DNA of 56,869 nucleotides from Christensenella sp. UBA3944. Its GTDB lineage: Bacteria > Bacillota > Clostridia > Christensenellales > DTU072. Shown here one piece after another: positions 1 through 8,145 of this stretch. The stretch spans positions 1-56,869 of the forward strand of contig DGDU01000023.1 of the NCBI GenBank assembly GCA_002385605.1, written 5' to 3'. Within the stretch, counting starts at the first letter, position 1. Each line of letters opens with the position of its first letter. Made by a program: the position numbers and the translations under genes. Under the pieces are notes generated by a model that was given only the letters and a program-made list of their open reading frames with translations, made no database searches and had not been told where the DNA came from.

Positions 1-1322
1 ACGAGGCTGCGAGAGAAGAATATGGCAATATCGACAGGATGATAGACCGCGCCACCCAATACTTCACGCTGTGCATAGAAAAGGTTAAGGAGTTAAACCC
101 CGACGCCGTTCTGATGGTGAACACCGTTTACAACCCTCTTGACGCCGCGACAACCCTACTTACCCCCGCGAGGAAGCAAAGGCTGCTTGACGCCCTTAAC
201 GGCGACGCCTCCCGAATCCGCACCGTGGGCACCTACCTTCTCAACAGGCTAAACAGCGTTATATACGATTACCTTGACAAGCACCCCGACGCTTTCGAGG
301 TTATAGACGCCTATACGGCTTTCGACAACAAGTATAAAGAAAACTACGACGAAGGCGTAGCCCTCATATACGACGACTGGCTGCACCCCTCTAACGAAGG
401 GCACGCCGTTATGGCAAGCCTGATACAGGACAAGCTGATATCCTTAGGGCTTGCCAGGAAAAGGCCCGCCCTCAGGCAGTATAAGAAAATTAGAAACGAG
501 CAATTAGAGAGGCTCTTTGCCGATACCGAAGTTGATGTTAAAGCGGCGTCAAAAGCCGTAAGGAGAGCAAAGAGCTTTACCGATGTGTCGGAGGCGTATT
601 TCAAGGCGGTAAGAGGGATTACCCCGATTTACGCGGGAAAAGAGGTTACGCCCAAAAAAGGCGAGATATTTAAGGAAGATACCGTATTCAAGCTCGAATC
701 GATAAAACTTGACGGCAAAGAACTTAACATCGCCAGCCTTATCGGCGGGGGCGACGGCGGCGACAGCAGCCTGTTCGACAAAGAGCAGTCGGGCTTTTAC
801 TTCAACGCCGACGGCACCTTCAGCCTTAAGCTCGTGCCCGACAAATCGACGCTCTTCCTTGCCAATGTAGGCCTTGCAGCCATAATAGGCAACGGTTTGG
901 ACATAAGCGGCGCTCTGGGCAAGGGCGGAAACTTCGACACGGGCATAGAGGTGTATATAAATAACCTCTTCCCCGGTTTCGACTTGAGCGACCTTCCAAA
1001 AATCGTCGAGCTTGTAAAGAGCGTGGGCATAAACATCAATCTGGATTTTGAAAACAAATATATTAAAGCCCTTACTGACTCGCTGGCGGCCAACCTTATA
1101 ATCCCCAAGGGCTTTATGATTCCCCAGGATTTCTCGGTCGAGCTTAAGGGCTATTACTACATCGAAAGAAACGGCAATTTCACCAATATATATATGGGCG
1201 TAAACAATGTCGCCGAGGACGGCTATCCTTTCCTGTTCGCAACCCTGCACACCGACGGCAACGGCACGCAATGGGTGGAAACCGCCATCGAGGTATCTAA
1301 GATAGTGGTTACGGGCAGATAA
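1..1322 (+). CDS. SGNH/GDSL-hydrolase-like protein fused to an unknown C-terminal domain (5'-truncated by window edge)
   Basis: The reading frame is open from base 3 with no start before the window edge, so the N-terminus (signal peptide, GDS motif) lies outside. The first 140 visible residues match the second half of the SGNH lipoprotein encoded at 2181-3182, including the shared VYNP segment and the catalytic-type DDWLHPSNEGH block that carries the family's Asp and His. Residues from about 210 to the end form a second domain that matches the separate lipoprotein at 1438-2160 (LIIP-GF, YYI, IYMG, EDG-PF, PGFDLSDL). Family knowledge suggests a surface esterase or deacetylase acting on glycans; the substrate is unknown and the role of the second domain is not recognisable. 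An intrinsic terminator follows at 1352. Confidence 0.7.
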   Translation, partial: EAAREEYGNIDRMIDRATQYFTLCIEKVKELNPDAVLMVNTVYNPLDAATTLLTPARKQRLLDALNGDASRIRTVGTYLLNRLNSVIYDYLDKHPDAFEVIDAYTAFDNKYKENYDEGVALIYDDWLHPSNEGHAVMASLIQDKLISLGLARKRPALRQYKKIRNEQLERLFADTEVDVKAASKAVRRAKSFTDVSEAYFKAVRGITPIYAGKEVTPKKGEIFKEDTVFKLESIKLDGKELNIASLIGGGDGGDSSLFDKEQSGFYFNADGTFSLKLVPDKSTLFLANVGLAAIIGNGLDISGALGKGGNFDTGIEVYINNLFPGFDLSDLPKIVELVKSVGININLDFENKYIKALTDSLAANLIIPKGFMIPQDFSVELKGYYYIERNGNFTNIYMGVNNVAEDGYPFLFATLHTDGNGTQWVETAIEVSKIVVTGR

Positions 1323-1351
1323 GCCCATTTCCTTTCGGTTATAATTTGATT

Positions 1352-1380
1352 GCCCCGCTTTAGAAGCGGGGCATATTTTT
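1352..1380 (+). terminator. Rho-independent terminator of the first gene
   Basis: A perfect 7-bp stem (GCCCCGC/GCGGGGC, loop TTTAGAA) is followed by ATATTTTT, 30 bases after the stop codon. Confidence 0.8.
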
Positions 1381-1385
1381 CGGCA

Positions 1386-1415
1386 AAATTAAGGGCTGCC
1401 GTTTGAGGGCAGCCC
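1386..1415 (-). terminator. Rho-independent terminator of the minus-strand lipoprotein operon
   Basis: The 8-bp stem GGGCTGCC/GGCAGCCC lies 22 bases beyond the stop at 1438. Read on the minus strand it is followed by TTAATTTT. Confidence 0.75.
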
Positions 1416-1437
1416 GCGTTGTTTGTAAGGTTCTTGC

Positions 1438-2160
1438 TTATTCCGCCGCTCTGGGGCTCGCGAGGATATAGAGGTTTATAATCTCATAATCCATTATAAC
1501 GAGGGGTTGCCCTTTTTCGTCGGTTGTAAGGTCGAACATAAGGAAGGGCTCGCCGTCCTCGTGGCTGTTGCCCATATAGATTCCCGTATAGGTAATGCCG
1601 CTGTACCCGGACTTGACATCCTTTATGTAGTAGGTGGTGTTAATCTCCAGCCCGAAGCCGTCGGGTATTATAAGCTGGGCGGGAAGGGTGCCCGTCTCGG
1701 CTATGTAGGTGAACATCGCCTGAAGCTCTTCGTTGGCGGGATCGATGCCCAGAAGCTTTATTTTCAGCCCGCCCTCAAATACCTCAAGAGTCTTGCTGAG
1801 GTCTGTAAAGTCCAGCCCGGGCAGGTACTCGTAAAGCATATTGAGTATTATGCTGAGGTCGGTACCCTCGACATCTAAGTTAAAGAGTTCAAGGGCCGCC
1901 CTGAGGCCTTTAATTGTCTGCAGCCTGAAGGTGGCGGTGCCGTCCGGCCTTAAAATGAGCATGCTGTTGTTCTTGTCCAATGCCACGCCCAAGGGGAAAT
2001 TCTTTACCTTGCTGTCTTTGGTGTTAATGTAATATATGGTTTCCTGCTCTACCAGTCTGTGGCCGTCATCTTTTTTGTCGCATGCCGCAAGCGCCGCAAG
2101 GCAGGAGAGGGCAAGTACCGCAATAAGGATCAACGATATATATCTTTTTGCTTTTTTCAT
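1438..2160 (-). CDS. Lipoprotein of unknown function, homologous to the C-terminal domain of the first gene
   Basis: A 240-residue protein with a lipoprotein signal peptide: MKKAKR start, hydrophobic core, lipobox LAAC with Cys at about residue 27. The mature part aligns with the C-terminal 200 residues of the protein at 1-1322: a -DGT- strand, PGLDFTDLSK against PGFDLSDLPK, LIIPDGF against LIIPKGF, then YYI, IYMG and EDGEPFL. The start is supported by AGGAGAG ahead of the ATG. It begins 20 bases after the stop of the SGNH gene, so the two form an operon in the same order as the domains in the fused protein. I do not recognise the domain family; a surface-exposed accessory or binding domain for the hydrolase is the simplest inference. 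Confidence 0.75.
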   Translation of the reverse strand: MKKAKRYISLILIAVLALSCLAALAACDKKDDGHRLVEQETIYYINTKDSKVKNFPLGVALDKNNSMLILRPDGTATFRLQTIKGLRAALELFNLDVEGTDLSIILNMLYEYLPGLDFTDLSKTLEVFEGGLKIKLLGIDPANEELQAMFTYIAETGTLPAQLIIPDGFGLEINTTYYIKDVKSGYSGITYTGIYMGNSHEDGEPFLMFDLTTDEKGQPLVIMDYEIINLYILASPRAAE

Positions 2161-2180
2161 GGCTTTCTCTCCTTATCCTA

Positions 2181-3182
2181 TTAATAATAATCGGGCATTT
2201 TGTCTTTTATGGCGGCGTAGTAAATTTCGGTCACTTCCTCGCAGGATTTGGCTTTGTTGATTTGCTTCTTGACCGATTTGACATTTACTGTTTCGCTGTA
2301 AAGCCTGTTGAGCTGCTCTATGCGCATCTTCTTGTAGTTTTTGAGCGCCGTCTTGGGATTGGCGTATCCCGTGGCCTCAAGAATCTTCTGGTTCATGTCG
2401 GCCATAACGGCGTGCCCTTCGCTGGAGGGATGGGCGTCGTCTACAAATATCATAGCCTTGCCGCGCTCGGGGTTCTCGGCGAGGATGCGGTTATATTCCT
2501 TCTGCATATCTACGATGTAGAACGCCCCGGGATGCTCGTCGAGGTAATCGTACACAACTTTGTTTACCATGCTGACGAGCTCGTCTGCAAGCCTTCTGTA
2601 ATCCTCGGGATATACGCCTAGTTCCTCGAGGTCGGCGCGCGCCTTTGCCGTAATTAAGGTCGAGTTTTCAAAAATGGGGTTATACACAAGCTGGATAATG
2701 AAAAGGGCGTCGGGATTGTAATCCTTTATGGTTTCGACAATACCCGCTATGTTGGTGGCGGCGGTCGCCACAATTTCGTTTATGTAGGTATAATCGCCCG
2801 CCGCGGTCGAGGTAATAAGCCTTCCGATGTCGGCAAGAAGAAGGTCGTTGCCGAGAATCGACACATGCACGATATCCGCTGTCCTTACAAGCGTCTGCGC
2901 CATCCTTATTCCCTTGTCTTCCTCTTTAAGGCGCCTCAACAGGTCGCGTGAGCGCGAGCCGCTTATGGCGCGGTTTTTGAAGTCGTACCCATTGCGTATG
3001 CCAAGCACGCCGTAGTAGGCGTCCCTTTCGCGCTCGGATACCGGCCTCATACCGGCGATGCCCTCGGCTATGCTGTCGCCGAGGAAGACGATATGAATTT
3101 TTTCCTTCCGGGCGCAGCCCGCAAGCACGGTGGGCAGGATCAGCGCCGCAAGCAAAAGGAGAATTAAAATCCGTTTTCTCAT
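2181..3182 (-). CDS. SGNH/GDSL-family hydrolase-like lipoprotein
   Basis: A 333-residue lipoprotein. The start at 3182 (MRKRILI) is chosen because GGAGGA sits five bases upstream; the longer open frame to 3239 would run into the promoter. The lipobox LAGC is at about residue 22. Block I is FLGDSIAEG (catalytic Ser), a GND block follows (ILGND), and the C-terminal block is DDAHPSSEGH with the Asp/His pair, so all three catalytic-type residues are visible. Such proteins are usually esterases or deacetylases of cell-wall or dietary glycans, acting outside the membrane; the substrate cannot be read from the sequence. It is first in an operon with the lipoprotein at 1438-2160. Confidence 0.82.
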   Translation of the reverse strand: MRKRILILLLLAALILPTVLAGCARKEKIHIVFLGDSIAEGIAGMRPVSERERDAYYGVLGIRNGYDFKNRAISGSRSRDLLRRLKEEDKGIRMAQTLVRTADIVHVSILGNDLLLADIGRLITSTAAGDYTYINEIVATAATNIAGIVETIKDYNPDALFIIQLVYNPIFENSTLITAKARADLEELGVYPEDYRRLADELVSMVNKVVYDYLDEHPGAFYIVDMQKEYNRILAENPERGKAMIFVDDAHPSSEGHAVMADMNQKILEATGYANPKTALKNYKKMRIEQLNRLYSETVNVKSVKKQINKAKSCEEVTEIYYAAIKDKMPDYY

Positions 3183-3210
3183 CTCTATCCTCCAAAAATT
3201 AATCAAATAT

Positions 3211-3239
3211 ATATTAATACCCAAAGCCGGGTATGTCAA
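3211..3239 (-). promoter_or_regulatory. Promoter of the SGNH lipoprotein operon
   Basis: On the minus strand, TTGACA (3239-3234), a 17-base spacer and TAATAT (3216-3211). The expected start of transcription is about 20 bases before the ATG at 3182. Confidence 0.75.
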
Positions 3240-3275
3240 CAGCGAACTTTAACGGTCGTATCCCAAATTACCGTA

Positions 3276-3304
3276 TTGAAACATTTTTGCTTTGATGTTA
3301 TAAT
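3276..3304 (+). promoter_or_regulatory. Promoter of the 871-residue lipoprotein gene
   Basis: TTGAAA (3276-3281), 17-base spacer, perfect TATAAT (3299-3304). It predicts a leader of about 55 bases before the ATG at 3366. It lies back to back with the minus-strand promoter. Confidence 0.75.
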
Positions 3305-3365
3305 ATTTCTTAATCGGAGATACTGATTTTTTTGTGCCTATAATAAAATTTTTTAGGTAGGTATT

Positions 3366-5981
3366 ATGAGGAAGAGAATTGTTTGTGTAGCTTTATTGAT
3401 TTCCGTAATGTTTATTTCGGCGTTCGCGCTTTTCGGCTGCAACGCGGATACGGGCAACTTCAGGCTTATCGTACCTGAAAAGTGGGAGCTAGAGGTGGGC
3501 GATTCGCGCTCGGTGGACTATGCTTTTGCCGACACGGTAACAGACCGCAGGCTGGAGTGGAGCGTATCCCCCAAGAGCAAAGCCACCGTCGATGTCTGGG
3601 GGCGAGTGACGGCGCTCAAGCCGGGCACGGCTTGGGTAAAGGCCAAAAACTCTTTGGGCGAAAAGGCCACCGTCAAGCTTAAGATTGTAAAGCAGTCCAA
3701 GAGCAAAGGCACCCCCGCGAAGATTGTAAATTATCAGGGCGAGGCGGTAACCCTGGGCGACAACTATCAAAAACTTGTATCATATTATGCTCACGGGCAC
3801 GCGGATATCCCCGGTTTTGTCGCCGGAATAACCGATTATACGCAGTATCAGAGGGCGGTAACGGCAGATAACGCTGTCTGGACGATACAGCCCTACGGCG
3901 TCTTGAGGTATGACCAAAACGCCACTAATTCCCGCGATATATACCAAAGGTTTATGGGCGACAGGTACCTTTATAAAAAGGACGCCCCCGTGCTTGCCAT
4001 TGCCGCCGACGGCGAAAACGGCATCTGGGCTATAATGGAAGAGGGCGTCACGCACATACAGATGGTAAGGATGAGCGGCATCGAGAAGGCCATAATGATG
4101 AGCGAGGCCACCGAAACCTATGTGCAGCGCCGCGGCATGGTCTCCGAGGCAGCGTACATAAACGGCGAGTGGAAGCCCCGCGAAACCGACAATGACGGCC
4201 TTTGGACATCGATGTACGCCGCGGGCGAGCTTATGCGCTACAGTGTGCTTAAAAACTCCTCGGTCGCTACCGACGAGCAGAAAGAGGCGGCAAGAAGAAG
4301 CGCATACATCTCCACCGAGGCTGTCCTCCTTCTTTCCAATATTACAATGAGACAGGGCACGGTTGACGCTTATATAAGGTATCAGCCCAACGCTATGTAC
4401 GACCCCGCCAACGGCAGGTATCTTTCCGAAGTGGCGCTCAAAGAGGGCGGCGATTATTCGTTGAATATACCCGATGTCAGCCCGGCGGCGGCGTTCGAGT
4501 ACGCCTACAACAAATATATGCAAACGGGCGAAAGCTCCTACTTCCTGCAGGAAAATTACCTTAAGCCCTTTACCGAGAGCGATTGGGCAGACCCCAGGGC
4601 GGTAGAGGAGCAGTTTGCCAAGCGCACCCGCAACCTCGAGGGCTATGTTTCGAGAACCTACTCCTTCCGCGAAGAGAACAACCCCGTGGACGGCTATATT
4701 TACTGGTCGTTCAACGGCGACGGCACGGCGACCGGCGTTTCGACAAAGACCGAAAACCAATTAGGATACTACCTAAACGGCGAGAACCTCAGGGGCGTCG
4801 TGGTAGACGCCTCGGGCACCATTCCGCAAAGGCTGTGGAACGACCTTATCGGCGAAGGCTACAAGATTGACGATATCGTCTATAAAGGTGACACCAGCTC
4901 GGACGAGCTGATAGGGCACCTTTTCCTGTACAAGATAGCTTTCGACATCATCGGCTCCGAAGACCCCGAAATCAAGGAGATAATCGCTTCGACTATGGAC
5001 AGGCTTGCCCAGCACATCACCGACAACAGCTATATGATGGTGGACGGCAGCGGGCAGCCCGGCACCTGGAGCAAGTTCAACAGGGCGTTCTTCTACAACA
5101 GCTCGCAGCTCGGCGGCGCACCCCTCACCGCGGCGGTCGCGCTAAGCTTGTTTAAGGTCGCCCATTATGTTACGGGATACGAAAAGTGGAATAACGAGTA
5201 CATGATGGCGGCTTTAGACCCCGCTTACGAGTACGCAAAGATTATGGCGCAATACGCACAGCAATGTTATATGGTGCTGCAGCTTACAGTCGAAAGAGAG
5301 TTCTCCAATTTCATCGACAACCCAAAATTCATAAACTCCGTAAAATCGCAGCTTAAGTTCGGCTCGCCCTTAGCCGAAATGTTAACAAGGCTGTTCCTCA
5401 ACTATTCGGACGAGGAGATGGCGATGCTTGCATTCTACATCCTCTTCCAGACCGAAGACAACGCCGAGCTCCTGAATTACTATCGCTCGGCGATAGACCA
5501 ATGGTGGATATCCATAAAATACAGCGAGAACCCGCTGTGGTATTACATCTACCAGCTTGCCTATCCCGGACAGGAAGTAAAGGACGCCTACGGCAACAAT
5601 GTTCTCGAAACGGCGGCGTGGTCGCTTTCCCGCCATCCCATAGACCTCAGGAAGCTTTCCGCATCCAGCCAGCTTCGCGACGACATCGCCGAAATTAACC
5701 TTAAGGGTATCGGCATAAATGACGGCTATCCCCTCTCTTACGATTGCGCAGACGGTAAGCTAGACATGAGCGGCGCCATGGCTTATATCAATCTTCTCGG
5801 GCCGGCAGCCAAACTCAAATGGGCGGTCGCAGCACCCGACGAAAGATCTCTGCATAAGTACAACGGCCCGACCTACGACCTGCACGGCAACTACAACCCC
5901 AACCATATGGAAGGCGCCACAACATACACCCTGCCTTTCTGGATGGGCATGTACCACAATATGCTAAAAGATATCGGATAA
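3366..5981 (+). CDS. Large lipoprotein with N-terminal Big_2-type Ig-like domain; function unknown
   Basis: 871 residues. A signal peptide ends in a lipobox-like LFGC with Cys at about residue 25. Residues of about 32-108 look like a bacterial Ig-like (Big_2) domain: LEVGDS, W-S-V-S-P, a VDVWGRVTALKPG turn and a closing TVKLKIV strand. Residues 180-240 contain propeller-like text (ENGIWAIMEEGV). The rest, from about residue 280, is rich in amphipathic helices and Trp/Tyr (DGLWTSMYAAGELMRYS), resembling alpha/alpha-toroid glycan-active enzymes, but I cannot name the family or a catalytic residue. It is monocistronic, with its own promoter and terminator, and neighbours other surface lipoproteins. 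A glycan-binding or glycan-degrading surface protein is an inference only. Confidence 0.7.
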   Translation: MRKRIVCVALLISVMFISAFALFGCNADTGNFRLIVPEKWELEVGDSRSVDYAFADTVTDRRLEWSVSPKSKATVDVWGRVTALKPGTAWVKAKNSLGEKATVKLKIVKQSKSKGTPAKIVNYQGEAVTLGDNYQKLVSYYAHGHADIPGFVAGITDYTQYQRAVTADNAVWTIQPYGVLRYDQNATNSRDIYQRFMGDRYLYKKDAPVLAIAADGENGIWAIMEEGVTHIQMVRMSGIEKAIMMSEATETYVQRRGMVSEAAYINGEWKPRETDNDGLWTSMYAAGELMRYSVLKNSSVATDEQKEAARRSAYISTEAVLLLSNITMRQGTVDAYIRYQPNAMYDPANGRYLSEVALKEGGDYSLNIPDVSPAAAFEYAYNKYMQTGESSYFLQENYLKPFTESDWADPRAVEEQFAKRTRNLEGYVSRTYSFREENNPVDGYIYWSFNGDGTATGVSTKTENQLGYYLNGENLRGVVVDASGTIPQRLWNDLIGEGYKIDDIVYKGDTSSDELIGHLFLYKIAFDIIGSEDPEIKEIIASTMDRLAQHITDNSYMMVDGSGQPGTWSKFNRAFFYNSSQLGGAPLTAAVALSLFKVAHYVTGYEKWNNEYMMAALDPAYEYAKIMAQYAQQCYMVLQLTVEREFSNFIDNPKFINSVKSQLKFGSPLAEMLTRLFLNYSDEEMAMLAFYILFQTEDNAELLNYYRSAIDQWWISIKYSENPLWYYIYQLAYPGQEVKDAYGNNVLETAAWSLSRHPIDLRKLSASSQLRDDIAEINLKGIGINDGYPLSYDCADGKLDMSGAMAYINLLGPAAKLKWAVAAPDERSLHKYNGPTYDLHGNYNPNHMEGATTYTLPFWMGMYHNMLKDIG

Positions 5982-6004
5982 CTCCGATCACCTCAAACAA
6001 AAAA

Positions 6005-6029
6005 GGCCGCTCGCCAAGCGGCCTTTTTT
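6005..6029 (+). terminator. Rho-independent terminator
   Basis: Perfect stem GGCCGCT/AGCGGCC, loop CGCCA, then TTTTTT, 24 bases after the lipoprotein stop. Confidence 0.88.
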
Positions 6030-6195
6030 AGTACCCCGGATGTTATCCGCAAAAACAAAAAGATTTTTGTTGCATCATTGCCGTATCGGCAAAAATTAAC
6101 GAAGATTTTATCAATGTTTTTGCGAATAGCAAATAGCCGCGCCTATTGCGGGTTTTTTATAGACAATCTTTGTAATTGTTGCGTATCGTGCACCT
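6030..6195 (+). other. AT-rich intergenic stretch with several hairpins, no gene seen
   Basis: Between the terminator and the transketolase promoter there are three consecutive inverted repeats: CAAAAA/TTTTTG near 6055-6072, TGCCG/CGGCA near 6079-6092, and a bulged GCAAATAG/CTATTGC stem near 6129-6149 followed by GGGTTTTTT. The last resembles a second terminator. I found no convincing promoter or ribosome-binding site for a small gene here. Confidence 0.4.
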
Positions 6196-6218
6196 TATAA
6201 TGTCAAAGTATATTGACA
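6196..6218 (+). promoter_or_regulatory. -10 box and overlapping palindrome ahead of the transketolase genes
   Basis: A perfect TATAAT (6196-6201) has only a weak -35. It overlaps a perfect inverted repeat TGTCAA-N6-TTGACA (6201-6218). The right arm could instead be a -35 box, but nothing well placed serves as its -10. The layout suits an operator covering the transcription start. Confidence 0.4.
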
Positions 6219-6278
6219 AAAATATATTAAAGTGTTAGGCTAAATTGAATACATTTTTGGTATTATTTGGAGAGTGAT

Positions 6279-7088
6279 ATGAACCTAACAGAAATATGTA
6301 AAGATATCCGGGAGGATATCGTAAAATGTATAGCTTCCATAGGCGTAGGGCATATAGGCGGCTGCCTTTCGCTGGTAGAAATCCTTGCTGTTTTGTACTT
6401 CAAGGAAATGAATATCGACCCCCAAAACCCCCGAATGCCCGGCCGCGACAGGCTAATAGTTTCTAAAGGGCACGCGGGGCCCGCGGTATACGCCACGCTA
6501 GCAAACAGAGGATATTTCGACAAGTCCGAGCTTCTTACCCTCAACCAAGGCGGCACAAAACTTCCCAGCCATTGCGATATGAACCTCACTACCGGTATCG
6601 ATATGACTACGGGAAGCCTCGGGCAGGGCATGAGCTGCGCGGTAGGCGCCGCAATCGGAAGCCAGCTCAATAAGGACGGGGCTTACATTTACGCCATAAT
6701 AGGCGACGGCGAAAGCCAGGAAGGGCAGATTTGGGAAGCCGCCATGTTTGCCGCCCAGAAGAAGCTGTATAACCTTATTGTCTTTACCGACAACAACGGC
6801 ATGCAGATAGACGGAAACACCGCCGATATCAACAAAGTCGAGCCCGTGGACAAGCGCTGGGAAAGCTTCGGCTGGAATGTCATTGTCGTAGACGGGCACG
6901 ATACTGCCCAGATCGAGGCGGCAATAAAGAGCGCCAAAGCGCAGAAAGAAAAACCGACGATGATTATCGCCAACACTATAAAGGGCAAGGGCGTTCCCTT
7001 CGTCGAAGCAAAGGGATATGCCAACCACAATATGCCCTTTACCCAAGAGGACGCCCAGAGGGCGATCGAGGAAATCAGGAGGGCATAA
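6279..7088 (+). CDS. Transketolase, N-terminal (thiamine diphosphate-binding) subunit
   Basis: A 269-residue half-transketolase. The start at 6279 is chosen because GGAGAG stands just before this ATG; the frame also has an upstream TTG at 6267 inside the Shine-Dalgarno region. The thiamine diphosphate motif is visible as GDGESQEG followed by the TDNNG block, and SKGHAGPAVY and GSLGQGM are typical of the N-terminal transketolase domain. Together with the next gene it should form an alpha2beta2 transketolase that moves two-carbon units between sugar phosphates in the pentose phosphate pathway, in the cytoplasm. Split transketolases are common in clostridia and archaea. Confidence 0.93.
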   Translation: MNLTEICKDIREDIVKCIASIGVGHIGGCLSLVEILAVLYFKEMNIDPQNPRMPGRDRLIVSKGHAGPAVYATLANRGYFDKSELLTLNQGGTKLPSHCDMNLTTGIDMTTGSLGQGMSCAVGAAIGSQLNKDGAYIYAIIGDGESQEGQIWEAAMFAAQKKLYNLIVFTDNNGMQIDGNTADINKVEPVDKRWESFGWNVIVVDGHDTAQIEAAIKSAKAQKEKPTMIIANTIKGKGVPFVEAKGYANHNMPFTQEDAQRAIEEIRRA

Positions 7089-7090
7089 CA

Positions 7091-8026
7091 ATGGCAGAGA
7101 TTAGAGCGGTATTCGTCCAGAAATTCAAAGAAATGATGATGGAAGACCCCAAGGTTGTCGTCGTGGACGCCGACCTTGCCAAGGCAAGCGGCACATGGTC
7201 GCTCAGGGCGGAGTTCCCCGACAGGGCCCTCGATGTAGGCGTTGCCGAGCAGAATATGGTGGGCGTCGCGGCGGGGCTTTCGAGCTACGGGTACAAGCCC
7301 TTTGTTACGACATTCACGCCTTTCGCAACCCGCAGGGTTTGCGACCAGATAGCCGTGTCCTGCGCCTACGCCAGGCAGAATGTCAAGATAGTGGGCACCG
7401 ACCCCGGTATTTCGGCCGAGCTTAACGGCGGCACCCACATGAGCATGGAAGATATAGGCGTACTGAGGAGCATCCCCCAGATAGTAATATTCGAGCCCAC
7501 GGACGGCGTACAGCTTGCCAAGGCGCTGCCCGTAATTAAGGATTATTACGGCGTTGTATACATCCGCCTATTCCGCAAGGTTATAGACGATGTGTTCGGT
7601 GAAGATTACGAGTTCGACCTCTTTAAGGCGGACACCGTTGCCGAGGGCAGCGATGTAAGCATATTCGCCTCGGGCATCATGGTACAGGAATCGCTTAAGG
7701 CCGTCCGGATGCTCAAAGAAGAGGGCATAAACGCCGAACTTATAAACATACACACGATTAAGCCCGTGGACAAAGAGGCAATCGTCAAGTCCGTTCGCAA
7801 GACGGGCTGCGCGGTATCCGCCGAAAACCACAATGTCATAGGCGGCTTGGCGAGCGCAGTTGCCGAGGTTTTGGTGGCGGAGTGCCCCGTGCCCATGCTT
7901 TCGGTCGGCGTTCAGGACGCTTTCGGCGAGGTCGGCAAAATGCCTTACCTTAAAAAGAGGTACGGACTTAACGCCGAGGACATTGTCGAAAAGTGTAAGC
8001 AAGTTATTAAATTAAAAAGGGGTTAA
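7091..8026 (+). CDS. Transketolase, C-terminal subunit
   Basis: 311 residues covering the pyrimidine-binding and C-terminal domains. VGVAEQNM carries the catalytic Glu that activates thiamine diphosphate; FTPFATRR, GTDPGISAELNG and EPTDG are typical blocks. It starts two bases after the stop of the N-terminal subunit, with GGAGGGC inside the end of that gene, so translation is probably coupled and gives equal amounts of both halves. The stop codon lies in the loop of the terminator. Confidence 0.93.
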   Translation: MAEIRAVFVQKFKEMMMEDPKVVVVDADLAKASGTWSLRAEFPDRALDVGVAEQNMVGVAAGLSSYGYKPFVTTFTPFATRRVCDQIAVSCAYARQNVKIVGTDPGISAELNGGTHMSMEDIGVLRSIPQIVIFEPTDGVQLAKALPVIKDYYGVVYIRLFRKVIDDVFGEDYEFDLFKADTVAEGSDVSIFASGIMVQESLKAVRMLKEEGINAELINIHTIKPVDKEAIVKSVRKTGCAVSAENHNVIGGLASAVAEVLVAECPVPMLSVGVQDAFGEVGKMPYLKKRYGLNAEDIVEKCKQVIKLKRG

Positions 8027-8037
8027 CCCCTTTTTTT
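8014..8037 (+). terminator. Terminator that contains the transketolase stop codon
   Basis: AAAAAGGGG, loop TTAA, CCCC and a run of seven T. The TAA stop (8024-8026) is the loop itself. Confidence 0.8.
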
Positions 8038-8145
8038 ATTGACCGGCGGGGAATTAGTCCGAGCCGTTATGTTTTTCGCGGGAAAACCTGCGCGCTTTTG
8101 TAACAAAGCATCAAAACAAAAGTGACGAGGCAAGGTAGGTGATAT

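Noticed and set aside
549..1328. A 259-codon minus-strand open frame opposite the first gene
   Set aside because: The plus frame is homologous to two other proteins in the window; the minus frame has no such support.
3780..4760. A 326-codon minus-strand open frame
   Set aside because: It is antisense to the Big_2 lipoprotein gene, with an implausible composition; the sense gene has promoter, signal peptide and terminator.
6112..6201. A 28-codon Cys-rich mini-ORF in the gap before the transketolase genes
   Set aside because: There is no Shine-Dalgarno, it runs through a terminator-like hairpin and the -10 box, and the Cys cluster is likely chance.
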